Assembly (NCBI RefSeq): GCF_001854185.1
Contig: NZ_CP017603.1
Location: 1,674,001-1,738,000, forward strand
Source: Clostridium formicaceticum
Lineage (GTDB): Bacteria > Bacillota > Clostridia > Peptostreptococcales > Natronincolaceae
Direction: 5' to 3'
DNA: 64,000 nt
Below the pieces are notes generated by a model that was not told the origin of the DNA, made no database searches, and was given only the letters and a program-made list of their open reading frames with translations. Position 1 is the stretch's first letter, and each line of letters starts with the position of its first letter. A program made the position numbers and the translations under genes. This document shows, one piece after another, positions 41,380 to 50,398 of this stretch.

Positions 41380-42789
41380 ATGGGAAGTAAAATTACTATC
41401 AACCCCATTACCCGAATAAGTGGATTTTTAGAAATCCAAGTAGAGGTTGAAAAAAATCAAATTATCAATGCCAGAAGTAGTGGTATGCTCTTTAGAGGCT
41501 TTGAAAAAATGCTAAGGGGAAGACCCCCTTTGGATGCCATCTATTTTACAGAAAGAATTTGTGGCATTTGCTCTACTGCCCATTCTATGGGATCTACTTT
41601 AGCCTTAGAAGATATATTAGACATCCGCCCCAATGAAAATGACAAGATGATTAGGGACTTTATGCATGGTTGTGAATTTCTTCAAAACCATTTAAGGCAT
41701 TTCTACCAATACACCTTTCCAGACTTTGTACGGGGTCCAGAGATTCAACCTTTATACAATGCTACTCATAATGATTATAGACTACCAGAAAAATTGAATA
41801 GAGAGTTATCTAGGAGCTATTTAGAATCTCTTGAGTATAGTCGTTTAGCCCATGAAATGTTGGCTGTACTGGGAGGCAAAGCCCCCCACACCCATGGCAT
41901 ATTTGTAGGAGGTGTAACAGTAAACCTAGATGCGGCTAAATGGATTAAGGTCAAATCCATATTAGCTTCTATTAAAGAATTTGTGGTAGGACGAATGATC
42001 CCCGATGTCTATACCATTGCAGAATATTACCCTGATTATTTTGAAAATGGGGTAGGATATAAAAATCTCATGACCTATGGGATATTTGATACTTATGTAG
42101 AAAAAGACCTATTTTATGTAGCATCTCAGGTCTTCATCAATGGAGAGCTACAGGGGTTTAATCCTGAAAAAATAACTGAAAACATATATCGAGCTTGGTA
42201 TGAGGCAAGGGAAATAGAACAAAGACCCACAGAGCTAACGGTAGAAGAAAATGTGTATAAAGAAAAAGCCTATAGTTGGATTAAAGCCCCACGGTATGAG
42301 GGATATCCCATGGAGGTCGGTCCCCTTGCGCGGATGTGGCTAAGTGGTGACTATAGCAATGGCATTTCAACGATGGACCGAACCATTGCTAGAGTGCTAG
42401 AGGTAAGAAAAATCATCGGAATCATGGAAGGTCTTTTGAAAGGGATGGAGCTTAAGCCCACCCAACAGGGGAGATATACGTTTTTAGGCGAAGCTAGGGG
42501 TAAGGGACTTACCGACACTACTAGAGGAGCGCTAGGTCACTGGGTCGCCACTGAAAATGCAAGTATTCAAAACTATGAGATTATTACTCCTAGTTCGTGG
42601 AATCTATCCCCAGAGGATTTGGAAGGGGTTAAAGGAGTAGTAGAAAAAGCATTGATTGGAACAACCATAGAAGATATGAAAAACCCTGTGGAAATAGGAA
42701 GAATTGTTAGATCCTTTGATCCCTGCGTTTCCTGTGCCACCCATGTACTAAGTGATGGCTATTCCCCGATACAGATTAGGATTGTATAA
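41380..42789 (+). CDS. [NiFe]-hydrogenase large subunit
   Basis: This subunit holds the Ni-Fe(CN)2CO active site. The L1 motif ERICGICSTAH gives Cys61 and Cys64. The L2 motif SFDPCVSCATH gives Cys449 and Cys452. A 14-residue tail follows His455 and should be removed by the protease encoded next. EVGPLARM and GALGHW, conserved in the family, are also present. The ATG at 41380 follows GGAGGA; the frame extends upstream to a TTG inside that site. The product has 469 residues, a usual size. Confidence 0.94.
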   Translation: MGSKITINPITRISGFLEIQVEVEKNQIINARSSGMLFRGFEKMLRGRPPLDAIYFTERICGICSTAHSMGSTLALEDILDIRPNENDKMIRDFMHGCEFLQNHLRHFYQYTFPDFVRGPEIQPLYNATHNDYRLPEKLNRELSRSYLESLEYSRLAHEMLAVLGGKAPHTHGIFVGGVTVNLDAAKWIKVKSILASIKEFVVGRMIPDVYTIAEYYPDYFENGVGYKNLMTYGIFDTYVEKDLFYVASQVFINGELQGFNPEKITENIYRAWYEAREIEQRPTELTVEENVYKEKAYSWIKAPRYEGYPMEVGPLARMWLSGDYSNGISTMDRTIARVLEVRKIIGIMEGLLKGMELKPTQQGRYTFLGEARGKGLTDTTRGALGHWVATENASIQNYEIITPSSWNLSPEDLEGVKGVVEKALIGTTIEDMKNPVEIGRIVRSFDPCVSCATHVLSDGYSPIQIRIV

Positions 42790-42790
42790 G

Positions 42791-43243
42791 ATGGTTGTAA
42801 AATGTATTGGGATTGGCAATCGGATCATGGGGGATGATGGCATAGGAATCAGGGTAGCAGAGGAACTTTCATCACGGTTGAAACATATAGGCATAGAAGT
42901 AATAGTGGGTGAGGTAGATATTGATTATACCTTAAGCAAAATTGAAGATGGGGACTTTTTATTTATTATTGATGCAATGTATTTAAATGTAAAGCCAGGT
43001 ATTGTAACCTTCACTCCTATCATCAAATCTATTACACAGCATCTTCAAGCTTATTCACAGCACCAACCAAATTTAATTCACCTTCTAAAGACCTATGGAA
43101 AATCAGTTGAAGGATTTATTATTGGGATTGAAGTGGAGGAGATTGATTTCAATTTAGAACTGAGTAACACATTGCAAACTAGACTCCCTCATATATGTGA
43201 GGAAGTGTATCAATTTATTTATCAAAACATAAGGAGGGTTTAA
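42791..43243 (+). CDS. Hydrogenase maturation protease
   Basis: The 150-residue endopeptidase removes the C-terminal tail of the large subunit after nickel insertion. It starts with CIGIGNRIMGDDGIG, the GNxxMxDDG signature with the first metal ligand, and has the FIIDAMYL strand and a His in QHQPNLIHLL, equivalent to the remaining Ni-sensing ligands of HybD/HyaD. The ATG at 42791 lies one base after the large-subunit stop; the frame is also open upstream within that gene. Its pairing with the subunit genes makes the substrate clear. Confidence 0.9.
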   Translation: MVVKCIGIGNRIMGDDGIGIRVAEELSSRLKHIGIEVIVGEVDIDYTLSKIEDGDFLFIIDAMYLNVKPGIVTFTPIIKSITQHLQAYSQHQPNLIHLLKTYGKSVEGFIIGIEVEEIDFNLELSNTLQTRLPHICEEVYQFIYQNIRRV

Positions 43244-43244
43244 A

Positions 43245-43505
43245 TTGCATGATACTTATTTATTAAACAAAATAGCACAATCTCTAAAGGACATATGTCA
43301 GGAACATAAACTTAAGAAAATAGAAGCCTTTACGTTGGTGGTGAGTCATCATAGTCATGTTAATGAAGAGAGCTTGGGAGAACACTTAGAGATTCATAGT
43401 AAGGAATTAATGGGAGATGATTTACGAATTAAGGTACGAAGAGAAGACATAGAGGAGCAGACAGCTATTATTCATAGTCTTCAAGGTGAGACCTTTGAAC
43501 CATAA
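43245..43505 (+). CDS. HypA-like protein lacking the zinc domain
   Basis: The 86-residue product begins MHDTYLLNKIAQSL, as HypA does (Met-His-Glu/Asp; His2 binds nickel), and has the VNEESLGEHLEI-like segment of the HypA Ni domain. The four-cysteine zinc domain of normal HypA (~113 residues) is missing: only one Cys is present. The TTG start after AAGGAGGGT restores the Met-His opening. It sits exactly where hypA would be, between the protease and hypF, so nickel delivery is likely. HypB, its usual GTPase partner, is not in this operon. Confidence 0.65.
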   Translation: MHDTYLLNKIAQSLKDICQEHKLKKIEAFTLVVSHHSHVNEESLGEHLEIHSKELMGDDLRIKVRREDIEEQTAIIHSLQGETFEP

Positions 43506-43539
43506 CAATCGTCTTAATGATATCGGTGAAAGAAGGTAT

Positions 43540-45780
43540 ATGATAAAAATTTTTGGAATTGTACAAGGGGTAGGATACAGACCCTATATTTATAATCATG
43601 CTAAACTTTTTAACATTAAAGGTTGGGTTAGTAATCAGGGAAGTGCTGTCACTCTAGATATAGAGGGGGAAAAGGAAGCTATAAAAGGTTTTTTAATAAA
43701 AATTATTAAGAATCCCCCTAATCTATCCACAATAGAAAAGATAAAATTACTTCCGAAGGAATATAAGGGCTATATAGATTTTCAAATTAAGTCCAGTTCT
43801 TATGATGAAAAAGAGCTTAAATTTATTGGGATGGATGTAGCTACTTGTCACGAGTGTCTAGAAGAAATCTTTAATATCGATAATCCTAGGTATCATTATC
43901 CCTTTACAAACTGCACAACCTGTGGTCCTCGGTATTCTATTCTTAGGAAATTGCCCTATGATCGAAACCATACAACCATGGATACTTTTCAAATGTGCCC
44001 TAGCTGCAGGGGAGAATACAATGATCCAGGGGATAGGAGATTTCACGCTCAACCCAATTGTTGTCCAAATTGTGGACCCTCTTTAAGCTTATTGACGAAT
44101 AAAGGAAGGGAAGTGCTATGCACCGATCCGATTGAGAAAACCATAGACCTTCTACATACAGGGAAAATAGTAGCTATTAAAGGCCTAGGAGGATATCATT
44201 TAGCCTGTGATGCTAAAAATCAAGAGGCTATAAAGACCTTGAGGAAAAGAAAAAATAGGCCCCATAAACCCTTTGCTCTTATGGTAAAGGATATAGAGAT
44301 AGCAAGAAAACTATGCATGATCAATGAAATAGAAGAAAAAATTCTGTTAAGCAATAAAAGACCCATTGTTTTATTAGAAAAAAAGGGGTCTAAGACACTA
44401 TCTGATGAAATTGCTCCTAACATAAAAAAACTGGGAGTGATACTTCCTTATACACCATTACATTATTTACTGTTTCAAGGGGCAATTACCATCCTTGTCA
44501 TGACCAGTGGTAATGGAAGCAGTGCTCCAATACAATATGAAAATCATGAGGCGATTGAGAAGCTAGGAAGGATTGCTGATTATTTTCTAATACATAATCG
44601 CGACATACATATTCCAGTGGAGGACTCGGTTGTAAAGGTAGTAAATGACCAAGAAACTTTGGTAAGAAGGGCAAGAGGCTATACCCCCTTCACCCTTACA
44701 ATCAATATCACTCAGGAAGCATTGGCCTTGGGAGCGGAGGAAAAAAGTACATTTTGTGCTGCTCAAAATCAATATGGGTATATGAGTCAGTATTTAGGAG
44801 ACTTAAAGGATTTTGATACCTATGGGATCTATGAAAAAGCAATAGGAAATTTAGTAAGCCTATTGGGATTGAAGCCTAAAATAATCGCCCATGATTTTAA
44901 CACAAGCTATCTATCCTCTCAATATGCAGAAACTTTAGCAGGGAAAAAGGTGGCAGTGCAACATCATCATGCCCATATGGTTAGTTGTATGGTAGAACAC
45001 AATCTTTTTTGCCCCGTAATTGGGGTAGTTTTCGATGGAACAGGGCTAGGGACAGACGACAAAATATGGGGTGGAGAATTTTTTGTAGGCGCAAGGGAGA
45101 ACTTCATTCGAGTAGGTCATTTAAAGTATGTGACTATTCATGGAGGAAATAAAGCAATCAAAGAACCCTGGAGAATTGCTATCAGCTATTTACATGCAAT
45201 TAATTATAAGTATAAGAAGGTTTTAAGAGAGATAGATGAAAAAAGTATTCATACAGTCATACAGGCTTTAGAGCAAAACTTCAACTGTTTTGAAAGTTCT
45301 AGTGTGGGAAGGCTTTTTGACTGTGTGGCAGCCCTACTGAATCTACGACAACGAATTACCTACGATGCCCAGGCAGCCATTGAATTAGAGAATATTTTAG
45401 AACCTTCAGTTAAAGAATACTATTCCTATAATATAGGAGAAGAAAATGGAGTCTATCAAATTGATTATAAAAGTATTCTAATGGGAGTTTTAAAAGACAT
45501 AGAAAAGGAAGTACATCCTTCTTCAATTTCGGCTAAATTTCATAATACCATAGGGAAGGTGACCCTAGAGTTGATCTCTAGAATAAAGGAAAGATACCAT
45601 ATAAACAGGGTAGTATTAAGCGGAGGGGTTTTTGAAAATACCTATCTATTGACTTATATAGTGAAGGGATTGGAGAAAAAAGACTGCGATGTCTATTATC
45701 ATAGGCAAATTCCCACCAATGATAGTGGGATTGCAGTTGGACAGTTAGGGGTGGTAGCTGCAATAGAAGGGAAGGATTGA
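43540..45780 (+). CDS. hypF: Carbamoyltransferase HypF
   Basis: HypF makes the thiocarbamate on HypE from carbamoyl phosphate, the source of the cyanide ligands. Domains in order: acylphosphatase (GIVQGVGYRPYIYNHA at the start), two zinc fingers (CHECLEEI...CTTCGPRY and CPSC...CPNCGP, about 110-185), YrdC-like (about 200-380) and the Kae1-like domain with VQHHHAHMVSCMVEH and GVVFDGTGLG. The ATG at 43540 follows AGAAGG and gives 746 residues; an upstream in-frame GTG overlaps the previous gene. Confidence 0.95.
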   Translation: MIKIFGIVQGVGYRPYIYNHAKLFNIKGWVSNQGSAVTLDIEGEKEAIKGFLIKIIKNPPNLSTIEKIKLLPKEYKGYIDFQIKSSSYDEKELKFIGMDVATCHECLEEIFNIDNPRYHYPFTNCTTCGPRYSILRKLPYDRNHTTMDTFQMCPSCRGEYNDPGDRRFHAQPNCCPNCGPSLSLLTNKGREVLCTDPIEKTIDLLHTGKIVAIKGLGGYHLACDAKNQEAIKTLRKRKNRPHKPFALMVKDIEIARKLCMINEIEEKILLSNKRPIVLLEKKGSKTLSDEIAPNIKKLGVILPYTPLHYLLFQGAITILVMTSGNGSSAPIQYENHEAIEKLGRIADYFLIHNRDIHIPVEDSVVKVVNDQETLVRRARGYTPFTLTINITQEALALGAEEKSTFCAAQNQYGYMSQYLGDLKDFDTYGIYEKAIGNLVSLLGLKPKIIAHDFNTSYLSSQYAETLAGKKVAVQHHHAHMVSCMVEHNLFCPVIGVVFDGTGLGTDDKIWGGEFFVGARENFIRVGHLKYVTIHGGNKAIKEPWRIAISYLHAINYKYKKVLREIDEKSIHTVIQALEQNFNCFESSSVGRLFDCVAALLNLRQRITYDAQAAIELENILEPSVKEYYSYNIGEENGVYQIDYKSILMGVLKDIEKEVHPSSISAKFHNTIGKVTLELISRIKERYHINRVVLSGGVFENTYLLTYIVKGLEKKDCDVYYHRQIPTNDSGIAVGQLGVVAAIEGKD

Positions 45781-45781
45781 T

Positions 45782-46015
45782 ATGTGTATTGCTGTTCCTG
45801 GAGAAGTTATTAAATTATTTCATACCGAGGCGAGGGTAAAAATCATGGGAATAGAAACAATTGCTAATATACAATTAATAGATCATTTAAAGGTTGGAGA
45901 GCATGTATTAATTCATGCAGGATGTGCCATTGAAAAGATTGACAAAAGCTATTATGACGATTTGTTAGGTATATTTGAAAGTATGGTGGATGGAAATGAG
46001 AAGGAAGATGGATAA
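45782..46015 (+). CDS. hypC: Hydrogenase assembly chaperone HypC
   Basis: HypC carries the Fe(CN)2CO unit with HypD and delivers it to the large subunit. The MCIAVPGEV opening with essential Cys2 is perfect. The rest is the short beta-barrel (VGEHVLIHAGCAIEKID) and a helical tail, 77 residues in all. It starts one base after hypF and overlaps hypD. Confidence 0.96.
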   Translation: MCIAVPGEVIKLFHTEARVKIMGIETIANIQLIDHLKVGEHVLIHAGCAIEKIDKSYYDDLLGIFESMVDGNEKEDG

Positions 46016-47078
46016 GGATTTGTTAACGGACTTAATTAATGAGGTTAATTCTATGGCCACAGAAGAAATAAAGATTATGGAGGTATGTGGTACCCACACC
46101 CAGATGATTGCTAAGCTGGGGTTGAAAACCCTGTTAGCCTCTAAAATAAAGCTTTTATCAGGGCCAGGATGCCCTGTCTGTGTAACGGAGGAAAAGTATA
46201 TTGACTGGGCTATAGAAGTTTTAAATGGATTTAATGTAACGGTGGCTACTTTTGGAGATTTAATGAGGGTAAGGGGAATAAGGGGAAGTTTGCTGGAGGA
46301 GAAGGGCAAGGGGAAGGATGTAAGGATAATCTATTCACCTTTGGACCTAATTGAGATGGCAGAAAAGAACAGAGGAAAACAGATTGTTTTTCTTGGGGTA
46401 GGCTTTGAAACTACAGCCCCTATTATAGCCTTAGCAATTAAAACCACCTCTGAAAGAGGAATTGACAACCTATATTTTCTCACCTCCATTAAGCTAATGC
46501 CACCGATCCTCCATTATATTTTGAAGGAGTCTCAAAATCAGATCCATGGATTCATCTGTCCAGGTCATGTGGCTACCATCAAGGGAGCTGATTATTTTAA
46601 ATTTATAAATAGAGAGTACCATGTTCCAGCTGCCGTATGTGGATTTGAGGCTATTGATATTGTAGCAGGGATATATTATTTGGTGAAACAGATTACCCAA
46701 AAGAAGGAAGAGGCCTTTCAAAATCTGTATAAAAGATGTGTAAGCTTTCAAGGGAATACCACTGCCAATCTGTTGATTGGGGAGGTATTCAACATTTTAG
46801 AGGGAGAGTGGAGGGGAATTGGTAACATACAAAACTCTTCCTTAGAGATTAATGAAAAATATGCTAGATTCGATGCAAGGAAGGTATTTGTGGTAGAAAG
46901 ACAACAGGTAAAAGCCAGTATGGGCTGTGATTGTAAGGATATTTTATTGGGAAAGAAGACACCACAGGAATGTAAACTTTTTAAGGAAGGGTGTAACCCA
47001 ATGAACCCCCATGGCCCCTGTATGGTGTCCACAGAAGGAGCTTGTGCTATTGCCTATCGGTATGGGGAGGAAGTATAG
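45996..47078 (+). CDS. hypD: Hydrogenase maturation protein HypD
   Basis: HypD is an iron-sulfur scaffold on which the Fe(CN)2CO group is built. The conserved motifs are VCGTHTQM, GPGCPVC, GFETTAP, PGHVATI, CGFEA and the C-terminal cysteine-rich cluster region (CDCKDILL...CKLF..GCNP...CMVS..GAC). The frame opens well inside hypC; ATGs at 45996 and 46008 are both possible, and I chose the first for its GGTGG site. It overlaps hypC by 20 bases or fewer. Confidence 0.94.
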   Translation: MRRKMDKDLLTDLINEVNSMATEEIKIMEVCGTHTQMIAKLGLKTLLASKIKLLSGPGCPVCVTEEKYIDWAIEVLNGFNVTVATFGDLMRVRGIRGSLLEEKGKGKDVRIIYSPLDLIEMAEKNRGKQIVFLGVGFETTAPIIALAIKTTSERGIDNLYFLTSIKLMPPILHYILKESQNQIHGFICPGHVATIKGADYFKFINREYHVPAAVCGFEAIDIVAGIYYLVKQITQKKEEAFQNLYKRCVSFQGNTTANLLIGEVFNILEGEWRGIGNIQNSSLEINEKYARFDARKVFVVERQQVKASMGCDCKDILLGKKTPQECKLFKEGCNPMNPHGPCMVSTEGACAIAYRYGEEV

Positions 47079-47079
47079 A

Positions 47080-48084
47080 ATGGAGAAAATAGTGATGCTC
47101 CGTCATGGAGACGGTGGAAAACATACAAACTTACTTATTAGGGATATTTTTTATAAGCATTTTCATAACGATATATTAGTAAATTCTCTGGATGCTTCTA
47201 TATTTGAAGTAAATCAAGAGAGACTGGCTTTTACAACAGATTCCTTTGTTGTAAAGCCTCTGGTGTTTCCAGGGGGAGACATTGGTAAATTAGCTGTCAG
47301 TGGTACCATAAATGACCTAGTTACAGCAGGAGCCAGGCCGCTATATTTAAGCTGTAGCTTTATCATCGAAGAGGGCTTTGACATGAAACTGCTTGAGAAA
47401 ATTGCAGCCTCCATGGGAGAGACATGTAGAAAAGCGGGAGTGAAAATAATCACAGGAGATACAAAGGTGGTGGAGAAAGGGGCGGTGGATGGGGTCTTCA
47501 TCAACACCTCAGGAATAGGCGTAGTTCAGGCTGCGTATCAACCAAAAGCGATTCAAGAGGGTGATCAAATTATTATAACTGGAGGAATTGCCCAGCATGG
47601 CACTACTATATCAGTGGAACGATATGGAATAAAAGTAGAAGGAAATATAAAAAGCGATTGTGGACCATTAAATCATATCTTTGAAAAGCTGCAGCCGTAT
47701 ATGGGAAGTATTAAGTTAATGAAGGACCCTACCAGAGGAGGTTTGGCAACTGCCTTAAATGAAATCCTAGAGGTATCAGGAAGCGAAATTCAGCTATTAG
47801 AAAAGGCTATTCCTATAGCTGGGGAAGTGAAATCTATCAATGAGCTATTGGGGTTAGATCCTCTATATCATGCCTGTGAGGGTAGGATGATCATCGTAGT
47901 TGACAAGCAGAAGGCTGGAGAGATATTAGAGGAAGTTCGAAGATGTGAAGACTGTGAAGATGCAGCAATCATTGGTAGCTTTGCTCCCACTGGCCTATCC
48001 CCAAAAGTAGTGATGGAAACAGTTATTGGTGGTAGGAGAATTGTTGGTTCGTTAGAGGGAAATATGCTACCAAGGATATGCTAA
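47080..48084 (+). CDS. hypE: Hydrogenase maturation protein HypE
   Basis: HypE takes the carbamoyl group from HypF onto its C-terminal cysteine and dehydrates it to thiocyanate, the cyanide donor. The PurM-type fold is shown by MLRHGDGGKHT, FTTDSFVV and KDPTRGGLATALNE. The protein ends in LPRIC, the invariant reactive tail. The ATG at 47080, one base after hypD, has GGGGAGG nine bases upstream and gives 334 residues. It is the last gene of the hydrogenase operon, followed by a terminator. Confidence 0.95.
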   Translation: MEKIVMLRHGDGGKHTNLLIRDIFYKHFHNDILVNSLDASIFEVNQERLAFTTDSFVVKPLVFPGGDIGKLAVSGTINDLVTAGARPLYLSCSFIIEEGFDMKLLEKIAASMGETCRKAGVKIITGDTKVVEKGAVDGVFINTSGIGVVQAAYQPKAIQEGDQIIITGGIAQHGTTISVERYGIKVEGNIKSDCGPLNHIFEKLQPYMGSIKLMKDPTRGGLATALNEILEVSGSEIQLLEKAIPIAGEVKSINELLGLDPLYHACEGRMIIVVDKQKAGEILEEVRRCEDCEDAAIIGSFAPTGLSPKVVMETVIGGRRIVGSLEGNMLPRIC

Positions 48085-48097
48085 TAAAAAATAGAGA

Positions 48098-48147
48098 AAG
48101 TGTAGAGAATAGGCTATAAAATGCCATAAGACTCTACACTTTTTTGA
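48098..48147 (+). terminator. terminator of the hydrogenase operon
   Basis: Outer stem AAGTGTAGAG / CTCTACACTT with a long loop, then TTTTTT. Confidence 0.8.
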
Positions 48148-48175
48148 TTTATATGGGACAAAATTCTTTTAATAT

Positions 48176-48730
48176 TTAGTACCCATGATGTTTTTCAGCA
48201 TCTGCTTTCGTTCTATGAATTGTACCCCGAGGATGTTCAGGCGGAGCATAAATAGAGTACAATTTCAGAGGTGTACATCCTGTATTAATCAAATTGTGCC
48301 ATTTACCAGCAGGGATAAATATCGCATAATCATCATAGACTTCTGCTTTAAAATCTAACTGATCTTTTCTATCTCCCATCATAACAATTCCCTGGCCTTC
48401 TTCAATACGTATGAATTGATCATGGTCTTCATGAATTTCTAAACCTATATCATCACCAACATTAATACTCATTAGGGTAAGCTGCAGGTATTCACCTGTC
48501 CATAAAGCGATCCGGTAAAAATCATTTTGTTTGGTAGCCTCTTCAATATTAACCACATAGGGACATGGGCCATAATCCTTTAACTGAATAGGCTGTCTTC
48601 CATAGTCAGGATGATGCATCGGTAGGTGTCCCCAATAAGGGTATTGATAGGGACTATAGCTATTATATGGATAATAGGGGTTATATATTGATGGATAAGG
48701 GCGTGGATATGGTGGGTATCCATTATTCAC
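48176..48730 (-). CDS. Cupin-domain protein with Pro/Tyr-rich N terminus
   Basis: The 184-residue protein starts with ~40 residues rich in Pro and Tyr (YPPYPRPYPSIYNPYYPYN), followed by a cupin barrel. The metal-site motif is GLEIHEDHDQFIRIEEGQG (H, H, E) and the second cupin motif is PAGKWHNLIN. Such PY-rich leaders occur on proteins of the spore coat or surface; that location is a guess. The GTG at 48730 is chosen because AAAGGAG lies eight bases upstream. It is convergent with hypE and shares its 3' gap. Confidence 0.75.
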   Translation of the reverse strand: MNNGYPPYPRPYPSIYNPYYPYNSYSPYQYPYWGHLPMHHPDYGRQPIQLKDYGPCPYVVNIEEATKQNDFYRIALWTGEYLQLTLMSINVGDDIGLEIHEDHDQFIRIEEGQGIVMMGDRKDQLDFKAEVYDDYAIFIPAGKWHNLINTGCTPLKLYSIYAPPEHPRGTIHRTKADAEKHHGY

Positions 48731-48836
48731 ATTGATCACTCCTTTCACTGCTTTGCTAATATTATATGATATATCTTCATGAGAGGTGTTTAGATTCGTA
48801 GAAGATTAGTACAGAATACCTTATAATATATTTTTA

Positions 48837-49037
48837 TTGAATTTCTATTACAGTTGTATGCTTAGAGATGTGTATGGAAATTATATTGAAGAAGAAGCTT
48901 TATATAATGAAGCATTGATAAAGGAAGATGAAGTAATAGTTAAGAACTTGCAACGAAAATCCAAAGAAATAGATTCACCTAGTACTATTAAAATATTTCC
49001 TTTATATGGTTGTAAAAGGTGTTATGGCATGATATAA
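48837..49037 (+). CDS. Doubtful small ORF (66 codons)
   Basis: An open frame with a TTG start reads MNFYYSCMLRDVYGN and ends YGCKRCYGMI. No ribosome site precedes it, no family is recognised and its 3' end overlaps the promoter of the fluoride riboswitch. It is listed only so that the 480-base gap between the cupin and antiporter genes is accounted for. Confidence 0.2.
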   Translation: MNFYYSCMLRDVYGNYIEEEALYNEALIKEDEVIVKNLQRKSKEIDSPSTIKIFPLYGCKRCYGMI

Positions 49038-49038
49038 T
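49010..49038 (+). promoter_or_regulatory. promoter of the fluoride riboswitch transcript
   Basis: TTGTAA at 49010-49015, 17 bases, TATAAT at 49033-49038; transcription would start a few bases before the riboswitch. Confidence 0.75.
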
Positions 49039-49050
49039 TCTTTTATAATT

Positions 49051-49140
49051 AAATGGCGATGGAGTTCGCCCTTAACCACTGAAATTCAGTTGATGACTCC
49101 TGTAAAACAATCGATATCGATTGTTTTACAGGAGTTTTTT
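49051..49140 (+). promoter_or_regulatory. Fluoride riboswitch (crcB motif) with terminator
   Basis: The aptamer core GGCGATGGAGTTCGCC (49055-49070), then the TTAACCACTGAAATTCAG hairpin and TGATGACTCCTG (49091-49102), matches the fluoride riboswitch consensus. The end of the aptamer (ACTCCTG) is also the 5' arm of a 20-pair terminator (49096-49135) with a T-run. Fluoride binding should prevent the terminator and switch on the antiporter gene downstream. Confidence 0.9.
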
Positions 49141-49213
49141 GTATTTGAAGGTTTGATTGAGTTTGGTGGATAGGAAAAAGCACTATCATTAATAATAAAT
49201 AGGAGGGGTTTAC

Positions 49214-50398
49214 GTGGCGTTTAGTTTGGCTATGATCATTTTATTGGGTTTATTGTTCAATCAATTGTTTACAAAAATGAAGCTTCCAGGATTACTGGGA
49301 ATGTTGGTGTTGGGGGTGTTGATTGGTCCCTATGGATTAGATTGGTTAGATGAAAGTATATTGCTTATTTCGGGAGATTTGAGAAAAATTGCTTTAATTG
49401 TTATTTTAATTCGAGCAGGTTTTGGTATTAATCGAGATACTTTAAATAAGATAGGTATACCTGCTTTAAAATTGAGTTGTATCCCAGGAATTTTTGAAGG
49501 ATTAACAGTCATGTTGGTGGGAGGATATCTTCTTGGTATTAGCAGGGTAGAGGCAGGTATGTTAGGATTTATCCTTGCTGCTGTATCACCGGCGGTTATT
49601 GTACCTTCAATGCTTTCATTTATTGAAAGAGGCAAGGGAGAAGAAAAAGGAATTCCCACACTAATACTGGCAGGAGCTTCCGTAGATGATGTCGTTGCAA
49701 TCACGATTTTTTCTAGTTTTGTAGGCATGTATGGGGGGCAAAATATTAATTTTATAAGACAATTACTAAACATTCCTTTATCTATTGTGATAGGAATAGC
49801 TTTGGGTGCTGTTTTAAGCATACTATTACTTTATATCTTTAATCATTTTCATATTAGAAATACGAAGAAGGTATTAATGATTTTGGCTTCAGCAATTATC
49901 CTAACTGGACTGGAGGATATACTCAATGACACTGTGCCTATTGCAGCTTTATTAGGTGTGATGGTAATTGGATTTGTGATTTTAGAAAAGAAAGAGGCTT
50001 TGGCTAAGGAATTGTCTAATAAATTTAATAAGATATGGGTTTTTGCTGAAATTATCTTATTTGTTTTAGTAGGTGCCCAGGTAAATATCTATCTTGCAGC
50101 AGAAACTGGGTGGATTGGTTTGGTGATTATTGCTATAGGTCTTATGGCAAGGTCCTTTGGTGTATACTTATCGCTTTTAGGAACAAATCTTTCAACAAAA
50201 GAGAGGGGATTTTGTGTTGTTGCCTATATACCAAAAGCAACGGTACAGGCAGCGATTGGAGCAGTGCCATTGTCTATTGGGGCACCTGCAGGAGAAATGA
50301 TATTGGCATTGGCTGTATTGGCTATTGTTGTGACGGCACCTATAGGAGCGATTGCCATTAAGGTAACGGGAGAGAGGGTTTTGGAAGAAAAGTTATAG
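49214..50398 (+). CDS. CPA-family cation:proton antiporter, fluoride-regulated
   Basis: The 394-residue protein has about 12 membrane segments in the NhaP/NhaA-like antiporter fold. The LPGLLGMLVLGVLIGP opening is typical, and the ion-site double acid appears as GASVDDVVAITIF (about residues 154-166). The GTG start follows AGGAGGGG. A fluoride riboswitch directly upstream implies that the gene serves fluoride resistance, either by exporting fluoride or by correcting pH or sodium. Na+/H+-antiporter-like genes are known members of fluoride riboswitch regulons, so a role beside CrcB or CLC-F channels is reasonable. Confidence 0.88.
   Translation: MAFSLAMIILLGLLFNQLFTKMKLPGLLGMLVLGVLIGPYGLDWLDESILLISGDLRKIALIVILIRAGFGINRDTLNKIGIPALKLSCIPGIFEGLTVMLVGGYLLGISRVEAGMLGFILAAVSPAVIVPSMLSFIERGKGEEKGIPTLILAGASVDDVVAITIFSSFVGMYGGQNINFIRQLLNIPLSIVIGIALGAVLSILLLYIFNHFHIRNTKKVLMILASAIILTGLEDILNDTVPIAALLGVMVIGFVILEKKEALAKELSNKFNKIWVFAEIILFVLVGAQVNIYLAAETGWIGLVIIAIGLMARSFGVYLSLLGTNLSTKERGFCVVAYIPKATVQAAIGAVPLSIGAPAGEMILALAVLAIVVTAPIGAIAIKVTGERVLEEKL

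Noticed and set aside
48837-49037. 66-codon ORF before the fluoride riboswitch as a real gene.
   Set aside because: No ribosome site or family, and it covers the riboswitch promoter. Kept only as a low-confidence entry.
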